Below, one piece after another: positions 1-8,729 of a stretch of DNA of 64,000 bases. The notes below the pieces were generated by a model. It did not search any database and was not told where the DNA came from. It saw only the letters and a program-made list of their open reading frames with translations. Position 1 is the stretch's first letter. Each line of letters opens with the position of its first letter. A program made the translations under genes and the position numbers. Origin of the DNA: an uncultured Clostridia bacterium (lineage in GTDB: Bacteria; Bacillota; Clostridia; UMGS1883); contig CAKSNY010000004.1 in assembly GCA_934476455.1 (NCBI GenBank), positions 1 to 64,000 of the forward strand, read 5' to 3'.

Positions 1-672
1 GATGAATTGTCTGCAATGTATAAAAGACATGAAAATACAAATGTAAGAATACCATTCTACATTGCCCTCAATACCGGACTCAGAGAAAGTGAATGTATGG
101 GACTCAGATGGAAAGATGTGAATTTTGAAAAGAAAACCATAAGTGTTAATAAACAATTTTTGTATCAGGATAGAAAATGGTGCTTCTGCCCACTTAAAAC
201 TAAAAACTCATACAGGACAATAAATATATCCGATAACTTTGTGAGATTCTTAAAGCAGTTAAAAGAACAACAAGCAAAGAATAAGAAACTATATGGTGAG
301 GGATATAAAAGAAACTTTGTTACCGAAAGACTTAAACGAAATAAAGAAACCTATATTGAAGTTAATGATTTAATTAATGTAAAAGAAAATGGTGAAATGC
401 TGACACATAACAGTATTAAGTTTTTGTCAAGAATAATAAGAGATGATTTGCATATACCTTTTAAATTTCATAACCTTCGCCATACATACGCAACCATTTT
501 AGCAGAAAGCGGCATAAGTCCAAGATATGTACAAGAAATGTTGGGACACTCAAAACTTGAGTTTACATTGAAGTATTATACCCATATAACCGGGCATATG
601 GCAGATATGGCAAGAATGGCGATTGATAAGAATTTAACACGATATACACTAGACAAGGATATAAGGAGATAA
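1..672 (+). CDS. Tyrosine recombinase (phage/ICE-type integrase), 5' truncated by the window
   Basis: This is the C-terminal catalytic domain of a site-specific tyrosine recombinase; the reading frame is open from base 1, so the N-terminal arm-binding and core-binding domains lie outside the window. The family's catalytic set is visible: Arg in TGLRESE (about codon 28 of the visible part), the HNLRH box (codons 157-161), LGHS (181-184) and the nucleophile Tyr in YYTH (about 193). It is therefore probably active rather than a relic. The DNA is markedly A+T-rich and uses AAA/ATA/AGA codons more than the genes after 2.7 kb, which fits an integrated element. The genes directly downstream are an ATPase and a Toprim-like protein, probable cargo of the same element. 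Whether the element is a prophage, an ICE or a small island cannot be decided from this end. Confidence 0.93.
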   Translation, partial: DELSAMYKRHENTNVRIPFYIALNTGLRESECMGLRWKDVNFEKKTISVNKQFLYQDRKWCFCPLKTKNSYRTINISDNFVRFLKQLKEQQAKNKKLYGEGYKRNFVTERLKRNKETYIEVNDLINVKENGEMLTHNSIKFLSRIIRDDLHIPFKFHNLRHTYATILAESGISPRYVQEMLGHSKLEFTLKYYTHITGHMADMARMAIDKNLTRYTLDKDIRR

Positions 673-864
673 ATTTTAAATAAGGGACAGATGGTTTTAA
701 AACTAGAATTCTTGAATAATATTAACTATATATTGGAAATAATACTTTAAAGTATGTTTATAAAAAATTTCAGAAAACTATTGCTTTTTCGAAAAAAATG
801 CGATAAAATAAGAAAGGAGGATTACTTCTCAAAAAAAGAAGTAATATTTGTTAGGAGGATGAAA

Positions 865-1977
865 ATGGTAATTTTAGATCTTAAACTAGACAATTTTTAT
901 GCTTTTAAAAATTTTCACATGAGTATGACTTATCCTAAAAAAATAATAGGATCGTGTATTGAGGAAGAGCATTTAGCTGGACGTTCTAACTTCAGATACA
1001 AAAAAATTAATATAATTATGGGAGCAAATGCTTCAGGCAAGACAACTCTTGGACATGCACTAATGAAAATATTCAATTTTATTGATAAAAAAAATTATGA
1101 ATTTATAACTAGGATTATTTGCGATCAAACAAAAGAAGCATCGTTTATGTTGGATATCGCAACTAACGACAATGTTTTGTATAATATTTCTTGCAAAATA
1201 CCACCTCGTGAAGGTGAAAATTATACCGCATCAGACATCTGTTTGGAAATACGTAGCGCAAATATTTGGGTAAATGATAGTTACGAATCTTGTATCAGCA
1301 GAATGAAAAAAGCATCGTATTCCTTTAATGGTAATTACATCGAAGAGTTAGAAAAAATGGCTAAATTGGACTGGATGTTTGAATATCCCAAAGATACAGA
1401 ACGAAAAGTTATCATTCCCAAAAATGATGATAAATTTCAAATTGTTTTGGAAAAGATATTAAGAGCATTGGATCCCTCTATTAATTGTGTTGAAAAATCT
1501 CAAGATGTAGATAATGCATATGTAATTCGCATTAAAGAAAAAGCTATAATTTTACAGGATGGAGAATCTTTTGATACCAACATTTTGTCTAGTGGTACAA
1601 AAGCGGGGGTAGAAGTTGCAAAAGTGGTTTCAACTCTTATTCAAGGTAAAAACACTTTTTATTATTGTGATGAAAAGTTTTCATATATTCATAGTGAAAT
1701 TGAAAAGGCAATTTTATCACTTATGATTGATTCTATGGGTTCAAATAGTCAAATGTTTTTTACTACACATAACACGGATATGTTGGACTTGAATCTACCG
1801 AAACATTCATTTACTTTTTTGACAAAAGATGCAAATAACGATAGTTGTCCGATTAATTGTATTTCTGCATCTAGTTTCCTTAAAAAAAGTAGTGACTCCC
1901 TAAAAAATGCAGTAGAAAATGATTTATTTTGTACGGCTCCTTCAGTTGATCTCATTTATGATATTGCTGAACTATAG
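865..1977 (+). CDS. AAA/ABC-type ATPase (SMC/OLD-like fold), probable defence ATPase
   Basis: A 370-residue ATPase. A P-loop (GANASGKT) lies at about 53-60, an ABC-like LSSGT signature at 241-245, a Walker B-like YYCDE at 266-270 and a switch His in TTHNTDML at 300-307. This order matches AAA_21/OLD-like ATPases of the type found in PARIS, RloA-like and Gabija-related systems. The start at 865 is chosen because AGGAGG at 853-858 lies six bases upstream; an in-frame ATG at 859 is too close to it and one at 754 has no good ribosome site. There is an A+T-rich leader of about 190 bases after the integrase. The next gene follows after 18 bases and is Toprim-like, so the two are probably co-transcribed and act as one complex. 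The defence role is inferred from architecture and context, not shown. Confidence 0.8.
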   Translation: MVILDLKLDNFYAFKNFHMSMTYPKKIIGSCIEEEHLAGRSNFRYKKINIIMGANASGKTTLGHALMKIFNFIDKKNYEFITRIICDQTKEASFMLDIATNDNVLYNISCKIPPREGENYTASDICLEIRSANIWVNDSYESCISRMKKASYSFNGNYIEELEKMAKLDWMFEYPKDTERKVIIPKNDDKFQIVLEKILRALDPSINCVEKSQDVDNAYVIRIKEKAIILQDGESFDTNILSSGTKAGVEVAKVVSTLIQGKNTFYYCDEKFSYIHSEIEKAILSLMIDSMGSNSQMFFTTHNTDMLDLNLPKHSFTFLTKDANNDSCPINCISASSFLKKSSDSLKNAVENDLFCTAPSVDLIYDIAEL

Positions 1978-1995
1978 TTGCGAGGTGATAAGTAA

Positions 1996-2502
1996 ATGAA
2001 GATCAATTACATACAATATTTTGTAGAGGGTGAATGTGAAGAAAAACTCATTAATACTTTAAAAAGTGAGTTAATGGTTGTTAAAACAGGCAAGGTTCAA
2101 AAACTTAATGTTATTGAAAACGAAATATCTAAAGCACGTTTAATAGCTCTGCGCCCCGGAACTATGGTAGTTTTAATATTTGATACCGATACAGGCAACA
2201 TTGAAATTTTAAATAAGAATATTAAGAAATTATCAGAATGTAGCTCTGTAGCCGATTTAGTATTAATTCCACAGGTTAAAAATTTAGAAGATGAGCTAGT
2301 TAAAAGTTGCAGAATAAGAAATGTTAAAGAATTACTAGGGAGTAAATCTAATAAAGAATTTAAAGGTGATTTTATAAGGGTTACAAATCTTGCTAACAAA
2401 TTAAAAAGTAAAGAATTTGATATTAATTTAATTTGGAAAGATACTCCTTTATCTCCTTATCAAAACATTAAAAACGATGCGAGAAAAATTAAAAATTTAT
2501 AG
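1996..2502 (+). CDS. Small Toprim-like protein, partner of the upstream ATPase
   Basis: A 168-residue protein with the two landmarks of a Toprim fold. A glutamate in the first strand/loop (VEGECEE, Glu11) is followed by a hydrophobic strand ending in an acidic DxD pair (IFDTDTG, Asp63 and Asp65). Toprim domains of this size paired with an AAA ATPase occur in RloB-like, DUF4276-like and AriB-like proteins, where the Toprim part is thought to cut nucleic acid after the ATPase senses infection. It is much shorter than OLD-family proteins, in which ATPase and Toprim are fused. The start has a GAGGTGAT ribosome site. It shares the A+T-rich composition of the ATPase and integrase genes. The exact family is uncertain. 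Confidence 0.65.
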   Translation: MKINYIQYFVEGECEEKLINTLKSELMVVKTGKVQKLNVIENEISKARLIALRPGTMVVLIFDTDTGNIEILNKNIKKLSECSSVADLVLIPQVKNLEDELVKSCRIRNVKELLGSKSNKEFKGDFIRVTNLANKLKSKEFDINLIWKDTPLSPYQNIKNDARKIKNL

Positions 2503-2572
2503 TTATATATTTCTTGCATCTTTCTACAAAATATGCTATAATAAGACCATAAAACAGAAGCAACGACAATCT

Positions 2573-2608
2573 GTGGGCAAGAAATTCTTGTGGGCAAATG
2601 GTGGGCAA
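2573..2608 (+). repeat. Three direct copies of GTGGGCAA near the end of the accessory segment
   Basis: The octamer GTGGGCAA occurs at 2573-2580, 2590-2597 and 2601-2608, just after the A+T-rich Toprim gene and before the composition returns to the chromosomal type. Short iterated motifs near integrase-carried elements can be recombinase or excisionase arm sites or lie next to an attachment core. A hairpin (ATGCGG at 2615-2620 with CCGCAT at 2633-2638) and a 10-base direct repeat (TAAAATCAGC at 2638-2647 and 2661-2670) follow. The other end of the element is outside the window, so no att pair can be matched. Confidence 0.45.
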
Positions 2609-2749
2609 ACGGAAATGCGGCTATGATGGAAACCGCATAAAATCAGCGTTTGAGGAGCATTAAAATCAGCAAATATGTGACGAGGCAAGACACGGTAAAG
2701 GCTTTGAGGGAATGCTTAAGAGATACTTCGGTTAAGGAGGAAAAGCTAT

Positions 2750-2905
2750 ATGAAAAAGTATGTATGCCCGTGCGGATATGTTTATGACCCTGAGGCGGGA
2801 GACCCCGAAAACGGCATAGCACCCGGAACAGCTTGGGAGGATGTGCCTGAGGATTGGGTTTGCCCGATATGCGGTTTGGGTAAGGATGTATTTGAGGAAG
2901 AATAA
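2750..2905 (+). CDS. Rubredoxin with a CPCG first iron-binding knuckle
   Basis: A 51-residue rubredoxin, a one-electron carrier with a single Fe(Cys)4 centre used in anaerobes for oxidative-stress and redox reactions. The core reads as a normal rubredoxin (GYVYDPEAGDPENG, DWVCPICG). The second metal knuckle is the usual CPICG, but the first is Cys6-Pro-Cys8-Gly, one residue shorter than the usual CxxCG. The ATG at 2750 has GGAGG about seven bases upstream. A strong hairpin follows about 90 bases after the stop. It appears monocistronic and marks the return to the chromosomal backbone after the accessory segment. Confidence 0.92.
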   Translation: MKKYVCPCGYVYDPEAGDPENGIAPGTAWEDVPEDWVCPICGLGKDVFEEE

Positions 2906-2992
2906 TAATATTACAGCCTTCAAATAAGTATAGGCTTGAAACAGCATATTTTGTTAAGGGTTGATTTAAACCGTATTTTAAGTTTATACAAT

Positions 2993-3036
2993 GCAAACAG
3001 GCAGCCGTAACTTGTCGTATACGGCTGCCTGTTTGC
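2993..3036. terminator. Bidirectional intrinsic terminator hairpin
   Basis: A perfect 17-bp stem (GCAAACAGGCAGCCGTA at 2993-3009 with its complement at 3020-3036) sits between the rubredoxin gene and the convergent HTH gene ending at 3185. The T-tract is weak on either strand, but position and stability suggest it ends transcription from at least the rubredoxin side. Confidence 0.7.
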
Positions 3037-3184
3037 TTGCAAAAAAATTAAACACCGGCACATTTGTTTGGTGCCGTAAATAATATTTTGGGTAAGGTTT
3101 TCTTATTGGGCAGCATCTCAGCCGCAATTTCGTCTTTGAAAATAATAAGATATTTATTTAAACGTTTTATTTCATACGCGGCCG

Positions 3185-4915
3185 TTATATAATGGAGAAA
3201 TCAAAATTTTCCATCGCTTCTCTTAGTATCGGATGCCGCAAAACAAAGTGTATGATCGGCGTTTTGTTTTTAGAAATCATAACACATTCATTTTCATGGA
3301 TTGTAATTTGAATGTTGGAGAAAGCATTTTTCTTTGTCTGCGTTATTGAATAATTTTTGTTTTCCCTTTCAAACTCTTTTGTAAGCCGCATATGCTCGGT
3401 GTATTCGTCATAGGTATACTCATAGTTTTCGTTGCAGAACATAAGCGACAAAGACAGCACTTGAGGATGAGTATTAAAAGCATTTTTGTCAAGATAAGGA
3501 ATTTCATCCGAAACGGAGTTGTTTTCAAGAATTTTAAGTATCTGTTCTTTGCGTAATGCCGCATAGTCAAGGATTTTTTGCTTTTCATTTAAGGGTACGC
3601 CTCGGCGGTCGAGAAAGCCTTTTAGAAATTTATCCGTTGCAGTATAAATCGGAAGTACAGAAAGTATGCTGCGGCGGTTTCCGCCCGTATATGAATCGGA
3701 AATCATAAAAGCGGCAAGCTCTGCCGCCTTATCCTCACGGTAGATATCCATAAGAGGATGCGCTTTTTTTAATATGAAGGCGCTTCGCTCTTGGTAATAC
3801 GAAAGCTCCTCTTTATTTTTCGTAAGATAATATCTTCCTTTTGAATGTAAGCCTGAAATACACTCTCCGGATAATGCCGCGGCACCTGATACGTTTAAAA
3901 AATGGCAAAAAAACTGATTATGCGCACCTTTAAGGTAATACGGAGAAATCTGTCCGGTCATATAAAGCGGAATCCAACATTCAAATCCAAGCATAAGTTC
4001 GTTAAAAGGACGGTTAAGGTTGTGTACAACATTTAGGTGCAGGCCTTTTTTCAGCATTGCCGCAAGTCCGAACATATATTTTTTTGAAAATCCAATATCG
4101 GCTGCCATATCGTCCATTTGCATATCGCTGTACATAAAAACATCAACTTTTGATTTTGAAAGAGCGGTGGCTTTCAGGAAATCAAGCTCTCCGCTTTTCA
4201 TTTCCTCAATACCGTAATAGCTTTTTGATGTCGGAAGCTGAAACGGAAGCGACGGAACCTTAAGCTCATCAAAACGAATTGCTTTTATATATTCATTTAA
4301 GTTGAATGAATTGAGCGCGGTTAAAAACTTTTCCATTGGGTTTTCGGGATTTTTTGCCGTTGTGCTGTCGGTTAGCCAATTTATAAGCTGCGCCGCGTAA
4401 GCTTCCCGCGTTTGAATGAGAGTCTGCGCAGTGTTTAAAATTTCCGCAGCAATTTTTTTATCGTTAACTGAATTATAATACCCTGAAAAATACCACGCAA
4501 TGTCAATGGCAAATTTCTGCGGGTTTGCAGGCTTTCGCTTACCGCTTTTTATTCTGGAAATATACGATGGGTCATATTTCAGGCTTTTTGACATATCCGC
4601 AAGATTGACGGAGAAGATGTTGCAAAGTATATTTAATTTTTCCCGCAATCCTGTAAAATCGAATGCTTCATTCTCTGCAAGAGCGTTAAGCTCTTGCAAT
4701 ATATTTTTGTAGGATATATTCTCAAATCCTTTTTGGCGTGCCAGCGTATAAATTCCCCTGCACAGCCTTTTCATATCCTCCGAATTTGCTTTCGGCATTC
4801 TTGCTCCCGACTTGTAGCGGCTTACGGTTGCTTCGGATATCCCCGAAAGTTCGGAAAATTCCCTGCCGGAGCAGCAGAGCATATTCAAATATTCGTTTAA
4901 TTTTTTACAAAACAT
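3185..4915 (-). CDS. Large tandem-HTH (XRE-like) transcriptional regulator, 576 aa
   Basis: I do not recognise the full-length family. The N-terminus has two Cro/CI-like helix-turn-helix units. The first spans about residues 15-42 (FSELSGISEATVSRYKSGAR), the second about 103-131 (LADMSKSLKYDPSYISRIKS), each ending in the S/RYKSG or RIKSG pattern typical of XRE recognition helices. The remaining ~440 residues are mixed and show no transmembrane segment or recognisable enzyme motif, so they are probably a sensor or oligomerisation part. ATG at 4915 is preceded by AAGGA. It is divergent from the BspA/SLH gene at 5104, so it could regulate that surface-protein pair; this is inference from position. 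Its 3' end faces the rubredoxin terminator. Confidence 0.7.
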   Translation of the reverse strand: MFCKKLNEYLNMLCCSGREFSELSGISEATVSRYKSGARMPKANSEDMKRLCRGIYTLARQKGFENISYKNILQELNALAENEAFDFTGLREKLNILCNIFSVNLADMSKSLKYDPSYISRIKSGKRKPANPQKFAIDIAWYFSGYYNSVNDKKIAAEILNTAQTLIQTREAYAAQLINWLTDSTTAKNPENPMEKFLTALNSFNLNEYIKAIRFDELKVPSLPFQLPTSKSYYGIEEMKSGELDFLKATALSKSKVDVFMYSDMQMDDMAADIGFSKKYMFGLAAMLKKGLHLNVVHNLNRPFNELMLGFECWIPLYMTGQISPYYLKGAHNQFFCHFLNVSGAAALSGECISGLHSKGRYYLTKNKEELSYYQERSAFILKKAHPLMDIYREDKAAELAAFMISDSYTGGNRRSILSVLPIYTATDKFLKGFLDRRGVPLNEKQKILDYAALRKEQILKILENNSVSDEIPYLDKNAFNTHPQVLSLSLMFCNENYEYTYDEYTEHMRLTKEFERENKNYSITQTKKNAFSNIQITIHENECVMISKNKTPIIHFVLRHPILREAMENFDFSII

Positions 4916-5020
4916 CTTTTCACATCCTTACACCTTTATCATTTTATCATACTTTTTTGTGAAAATAAATATTAAATAAAAATATTTCCGGGTGCGGCAA
5001 TGCCAATCAAGGAAATGGTG

Positions 5021-5049
5021 TTTACATACATTAAAAAAAATGTTATAAT
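5021..5049 (+). promoter_or_regulatory. Sigma-A promoter for the BspA/SLH genes
   Basis: TTTACA (5021-5026), a 17-base spacer and TATAAT (5044-5049) lie about 55 bases upstream of the start at 5104, with AGGAGAGG at 5093-5100 as ribosome site. Confidence 0.7.
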
Positions 5050-5103
5050 AAACGCATATAATAGGATTGTCGGACACAGTTCGCAAAAAACAAGGAGAGG
5101 TTG

Positions 5104-6996
5104 ATGATTATGCACTTAAAAAAACTTATTTCTATCACACTCGGCACGGCAATACTGGCTTCGGCGGCATTTGTGCCAACGGCAAATGCGTGGAGTATTT
5201 ACGATTCGGATTATGGTATGGAATGGAACGAGCAAAGTAAAACTGCCGTAACCGATGATATGGAGCAGTATCGTGAAAAGGATTCGATTGATTCGGTGGT
5301 TTATACTATTCGTGATGACGGCTCGGCGATGATTACAAGTTATTCGGCGAAATTCTGGTACGATCCCGATCCGAATTTCACGGTTGAACTTAATATTCCG
5401 TCCGAAATAGACGGGCACCCGGTTACGGCGATAGGCGACGGAGCGCTTCGTGAGAGTGCAACAAAAATTTCGGGCATTACGCTTCCGCCGACGATTAAGG
5501 AAATCGGAAACAGGGCGATTTACGGACGTTATTTAAAGTATCTTAAATTAAATGACGGACTTGAGGTTATAAAAGACTTTGCCATAGACTGCGGCGATGA
5601 GCTTGAAACGCTTGTTATTCCCGAAAGTGTAAAGTACATAGGCAGCGAGGCAATAAGCGGCGAAGCACTTAAAAATATAACCATGCCGAGCAATGTTGAA
5701 TACATGGGAAAAAGAATCTTTTTCGGCTCGGCATATGATAAGGATGCAAATAACCGCGTTGACGGCATTCAGTATCACGGGCAGTATTTAATCGCGGGAA
5801 TCAGAATCGGCTATGCCGAAATAGACAATCCTGACCCGTCTGCACCGACCGAAAACAAACAGATTCACGAATGGGAAGCTGTCGGCGATATTGAAATCCG
5901 CGAGGGTACAACTCTTATGGGTGTTGACGCATTTGAAATGTCGAATATTACATCGGTTAAACTTCCGTCAACCTTAAAATCCATCTCAAAGCTCGGGTTT
6001 TACTGGTGCAAAAACTTAAACAATGTTGTTATTCCCGGCACGGTAAAAGAAATCGGCGACAATGCCTTTTCATGGTGCGAAAGCCTTTCAAATCTTACCA
6101 TTGAAGAGGGCGTTGAGCATATCGGCGAGGCGGCATTTTTTCGATGCAACAACTTAAATGAGGTTACGATTCCTAAGAGCGTAACGCAGATTGATATGCA
6201 CGCTTTCGGCTGGGACTATGTGAACGACTATGATGTGAGAAACGAAGACCTTGTTATCAAATGCTATAGCGGCACTGCAGCGGAGCAGTATGCTAAGGAT
6301 AATGGATTTAAGTGCGTTTTGCTCGATACAGGCGAAACAATAGAAAAAGGCGAACCAACCGCTGCGGCAGACGGCAGATTCACCTGTGAAGAAAAGGGAA
6401 ATAATTGTGCGGTGAAACGCTTTAAGGATATACAAAGCGCCGACGGTGACCACAACCATTACGGAATTGAGTTTTGCCTTGACAACGGCATTATGGCAGG
6501 CACAGGAGCGGACACCTTTAATCCCGATGACAGTATCACAAGAGCACAGTTTGCAACAATGTTTTACAGATTTGCCGGCTCTCCCGAAACAAGCGAAAAT
6601 TCAAAATTTTCGGATTTAACGCAGGATTGGTACAAAAAACCGATTGCATGGGCAGCAGCAAACGGCGTGTTGAACGGCACGGGCGATACAACATTTTCGC
6701 CCGATGATGTTATTACAAGAGAGCAGATTGCGGCTATCTTCTATCGGTATGCGCAGTCAAAAGGGCTTGACATGAGCGTGGGTGACGGTTGGGACTTGTC
6801 AAAATCGGACTATAACGACAGCGGCGACATTGCTGACTACGCACTGTCTGCCATGAACTGGTGCTTTGATGAAAATGTTATGTTCATCCATTCGGTCAAT
6901 GGGTATGAATATGCAATTTATCCGAAGGTCGCACCCACAAGAGCCGACACGGCAACGATGTTTTGGAAATTTTCGTATGTACTGAACAATGCATAA
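5104..6996 (+). CDS. Secreted BspA-type leucine-rich repeat protein with three SLH domains
   Basis: A surface protein of about 630 residues. It begins with a signal peptide (KKLISITLGTAILAS, cleavage likely after ANA). Residues ~90-430 are LRR_5/BspA-type repeats, recognisable by recurring patterns such as LPSTLKSISKLGF and IPGTVKEIGDNAF. The last ~190 residues hold three S-layer homology units, seen in NGIMAGTGADTFNPDDSITR, NGVLNGTGDTTFSPDDVITR and a more diverged third copy. SLH domains bind pyruvylated secondary cell-wall polymer; csaB for that modification is at 45.9 kb. BspA repeats often mediate adhesion, but the ligand is unknown. The ATG at 5104 is preferred over TTG at 5101 or ATG at 5110 because of its spacing from AGGAGAGG. 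The next gene is a related protein 21 bases downstream. Confidence 0.9.
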   Translation: MIMHLKKLISITLGTAILASAAFVPTANAWSIYDSDYGMEWNEQSKTAVTDDMEQYREKDSIDSVVYTIRDDGSAMITSYSAKFWYDPDPNFTVELNIPSEIDGHPVTAIGDGALRESATKISGITLPPTIKEIGNRAIYGRYLKYLKLNDGLEVIKDFAIDCGDELETLVIPESVKYIGSEAISGEALKNITMPSNVEYMGKRIFFGSAYDKDANNRVDGIQYHGQYLIAGIRIGYAEIDNPDPSAPTENKQIHEWEAVGDIEIREGTTLMGVDAFEMSNITSVKLPSTLKSISKLGFYWCKNLNNVVIPGTVKEIGDNAFSWCESLSNLTIEEGVEHIGEAAFFRCNNLNEVTIPKSVTQIDMHAFGWDYVNDYDVRNEDLVIKCYSGTAAEQYAKDNGFKCVLLDTGETIEKGEPTAAADGRFTCEEKGNNCAVKRFKDIQSADGDHNHYGIEFCLDNGIMAGTGADTFNPDDSITRAQFATMFYRFAGSPETSENSKFSDLTQDWYKKPIAWAAANGVLNGTGDTTFSPDDVITREQIAAIFYRYAQSKGLDMSVGDGWDLSKSDYNDSGDIADYALSAMNWCFDENVMFIHSVNGYEYAIYPKVAPTRADTATMFWKFSYVLNNA

Positions 6997-7017
6997 CAAA
7001 TAAAAGGATGGTGCAAA

Positions 7018-8661
7018 ATGAAAAAAAGAATTTTAGCATGTATCGTTTTCATGGCGGTTTTATGTACGGCTTTTCCGGCGTTCGCCGAGATTATAAGCAA
7101 CGAAACAACCGGTGTATCATGCGGCACTCATTTGGCATGGGAATATGATACCGAAACAAAAATACTGACAATCAGCGGCACAGGCAAAATGTCGGATTTT
7201 GATTCGTCATCAACAGGCATGCTTGCACCGTGGAAGAAAGATGAAGATGCCAAAAACCTTGAAAAAGTGGTAATTTCCGAGGGTGTAACAACCATTGGTG
7301 ATAATGCGTTTTTTGAGTGCGACAACCTGATAAGCGTTACAATCCCGAACAGCGTAATAAGCATCGGCATGGGTGCGTTTTCCTATTGCCGCAATTTAAC
7401 GGACATAAAAATTCCTGATGGAGTCAAAATTATTGGCAGCGGTGCTTTTGAAAAATGCATAAGTTTAACGGACATTACAATTCCCAGAAATGTGACGGAT
7501 ATTGGTGAATATGCCTTTAGTGACTGTGACGAACTGAAAAAAGTTACAATTCAATACGGTGTAAAAAGCATAGGCGAATATGCGTTTTACTACTGCGGTA
7601 ATTTAGGGGAAATAACTCTTCCCGACAGCGTAATAAATATTGGTGTTAATGCTTTTTACCAAACGCCTTATTACAGCAGCATTCCCGAATGGGATGTGTT
7701 ATATATAGGAAATCATTTTATAGCGGCAAATCAGGAGATATCAGGGGCGTATACCGTAGAATCCGGAACAAAAACCATTGCCGATCATGCATTTTTCGGT
7801 TGCGAAAATTTAACAAGTATAACAATCCCCCAAAGCGTAGTAAGTATAGGTAGCCGTGCGTTTGACAACTGCAACAGCTTAAATAGCATAACGATACCAA
7901 AAAGCGTAACAAATATCGGCGACTGTGCGTTTTATACCTGCTTCGGTTTGGAAAGCATAAACGTTGCAGCGGACAATACCGCTTATTGCTCAGAAAACGG
8001 CGTTTTATACAATAAAGAAAAAACGGAGATAATACGTTTTCCGAAAGAAAAACAGGGTACCTCGTTTACAATTCCGAATAGTGTAGCAAGCATTGCCGCA
8101 GGAGCGTTTAAGGATTGCTGTAAATTAACAACTATACTAATTCCCAACCGTGTAAAAAACATTGGTGATGATGCATTTAACACTTGCAAAGGCTTAACCG
8201 GCGTAAAAATACCGGACGGCGTGGAAAGCATTGCGAAGGGCACTTTTTTCAATTGTTCCGGCTTAACAAGCGTAACAATCCCCCAAACAGTGACAAGCAT
8301 CGGTGAAAATGCGTTTGGAAAATGCAAAAACTTCGATATTTACTATATCGGAAGTCAGGATGATTGGAATAAAATACAGGGAAGTAATCTTTTAAATAAT
8401 AATATTTATTACCGCAGCGGCATAAAGGCAACAGTTTCCGATGACGGAAAGATAATTGTCGAACCGATAAACATAGAAAAAATGAAAACCGTTATCCTTG
8501 CTTTTTACAACGGTGATAAATTGGTCGAGATGCAATCAGGCAGATATGACGGCACGGGCATCACATTCAAATCAACCAAAGATTATACACGTGCTAAGGC
8601 TATGGTTTGGGAAAGCCTTGAAAGCATATTACCCGTATGCGATGCTAAAAATATAGAATAA
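7018..8661 (+). CDS. Secreted BspA-type leucine-rich repeat protein without SLH anchor
   Basis: A 547-residue exported protein: signal peptide (ILACIVFMAVLCTAFPAFA), a short opening domain (TKILTISGTGKM, typical of the start of these proteins), then many LRR_5 repeats of about 23 residues (ITIPKSVTNIGDCAFYTC, VTIPQTVTSIGENAFGKC). The last ~90 residues are non-repeat and may be a small beta domain. It has no SLH, LPXTG or other visible wall anchor, so it could be released or bind a partner such as the SLH-bearing protein just upstream. An AAAGGATGG ribosome site precedes the ATG. It is probably co-transcribed with the upstream gene, and hairpins follow it. Confidence 0.88.
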   Translation: MKKRILACIVFMAVLCTAFPAFAEIISNETTGVSCGTHLAWEYDTETKILTISGTGKMSDFDSSSTGMLAPWKKDEDAKNLEKVVISEGVTTIGDNAFFECDNLISVTIPNSVISIGMGAFSYCRNLTDIKIPDGVKIIGSGAFEKCISLTDITIPRNVTDIGEYAFSDCDELKKVTIQYGVKSIGEYAFYYCGNLGEITLPDSVINIGVNAFYQTPYYSSIPEWDVLYIGNHFIAANQEISGAYTVESGTKTIADHAFFGCENLTSITIPQSVVSIGSRAFDNCNSLNSITIPKSVTNIGDCAFYTCFGLESINVAADNTAYCSENGVLYNKEKTEIIRFPKEKQGTSFTIPNSVASIAAGAFKDCCKLTTILIPNRVKNIGDDAFNTCKGLTGVKIPDGVESIAKGTFFNCSGLTSVTIPQTVTSIGENAFGKCKNFDIYYIGSQDDWNKIQGSNLLNNNIYYRSGIKATVSDDGKIIVEPINIEKMKTVILAFYNGDKLVEMQSGRYDGTGITFKSTKDYTRAKAMVWESLESILPVCDAKNIE

Positions 8662-8729
8662 ATTAAGCGGCAAATGCAAAGATAAAAGATAAGTCGTTAG
8701 ATATGTTACAAGACAAAAATTAAAGAAAT

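Noticed and set aside
2661..2790. Short plus-strand open frame (reading TRQDTVKALREC) running into the rubredoxin start, possible remnant of a disrupted gene
   Set aside because: No start with a ribosome site, no recognisable similarity, and it overlaps rubredoxin out of frame.
2643..2996. A 117-codon minus-strand open frame over the rubredoxin region
   Set aside because: It runs antisense to the clear rubredoxin gene and has no ribosome site or protein-like composition.
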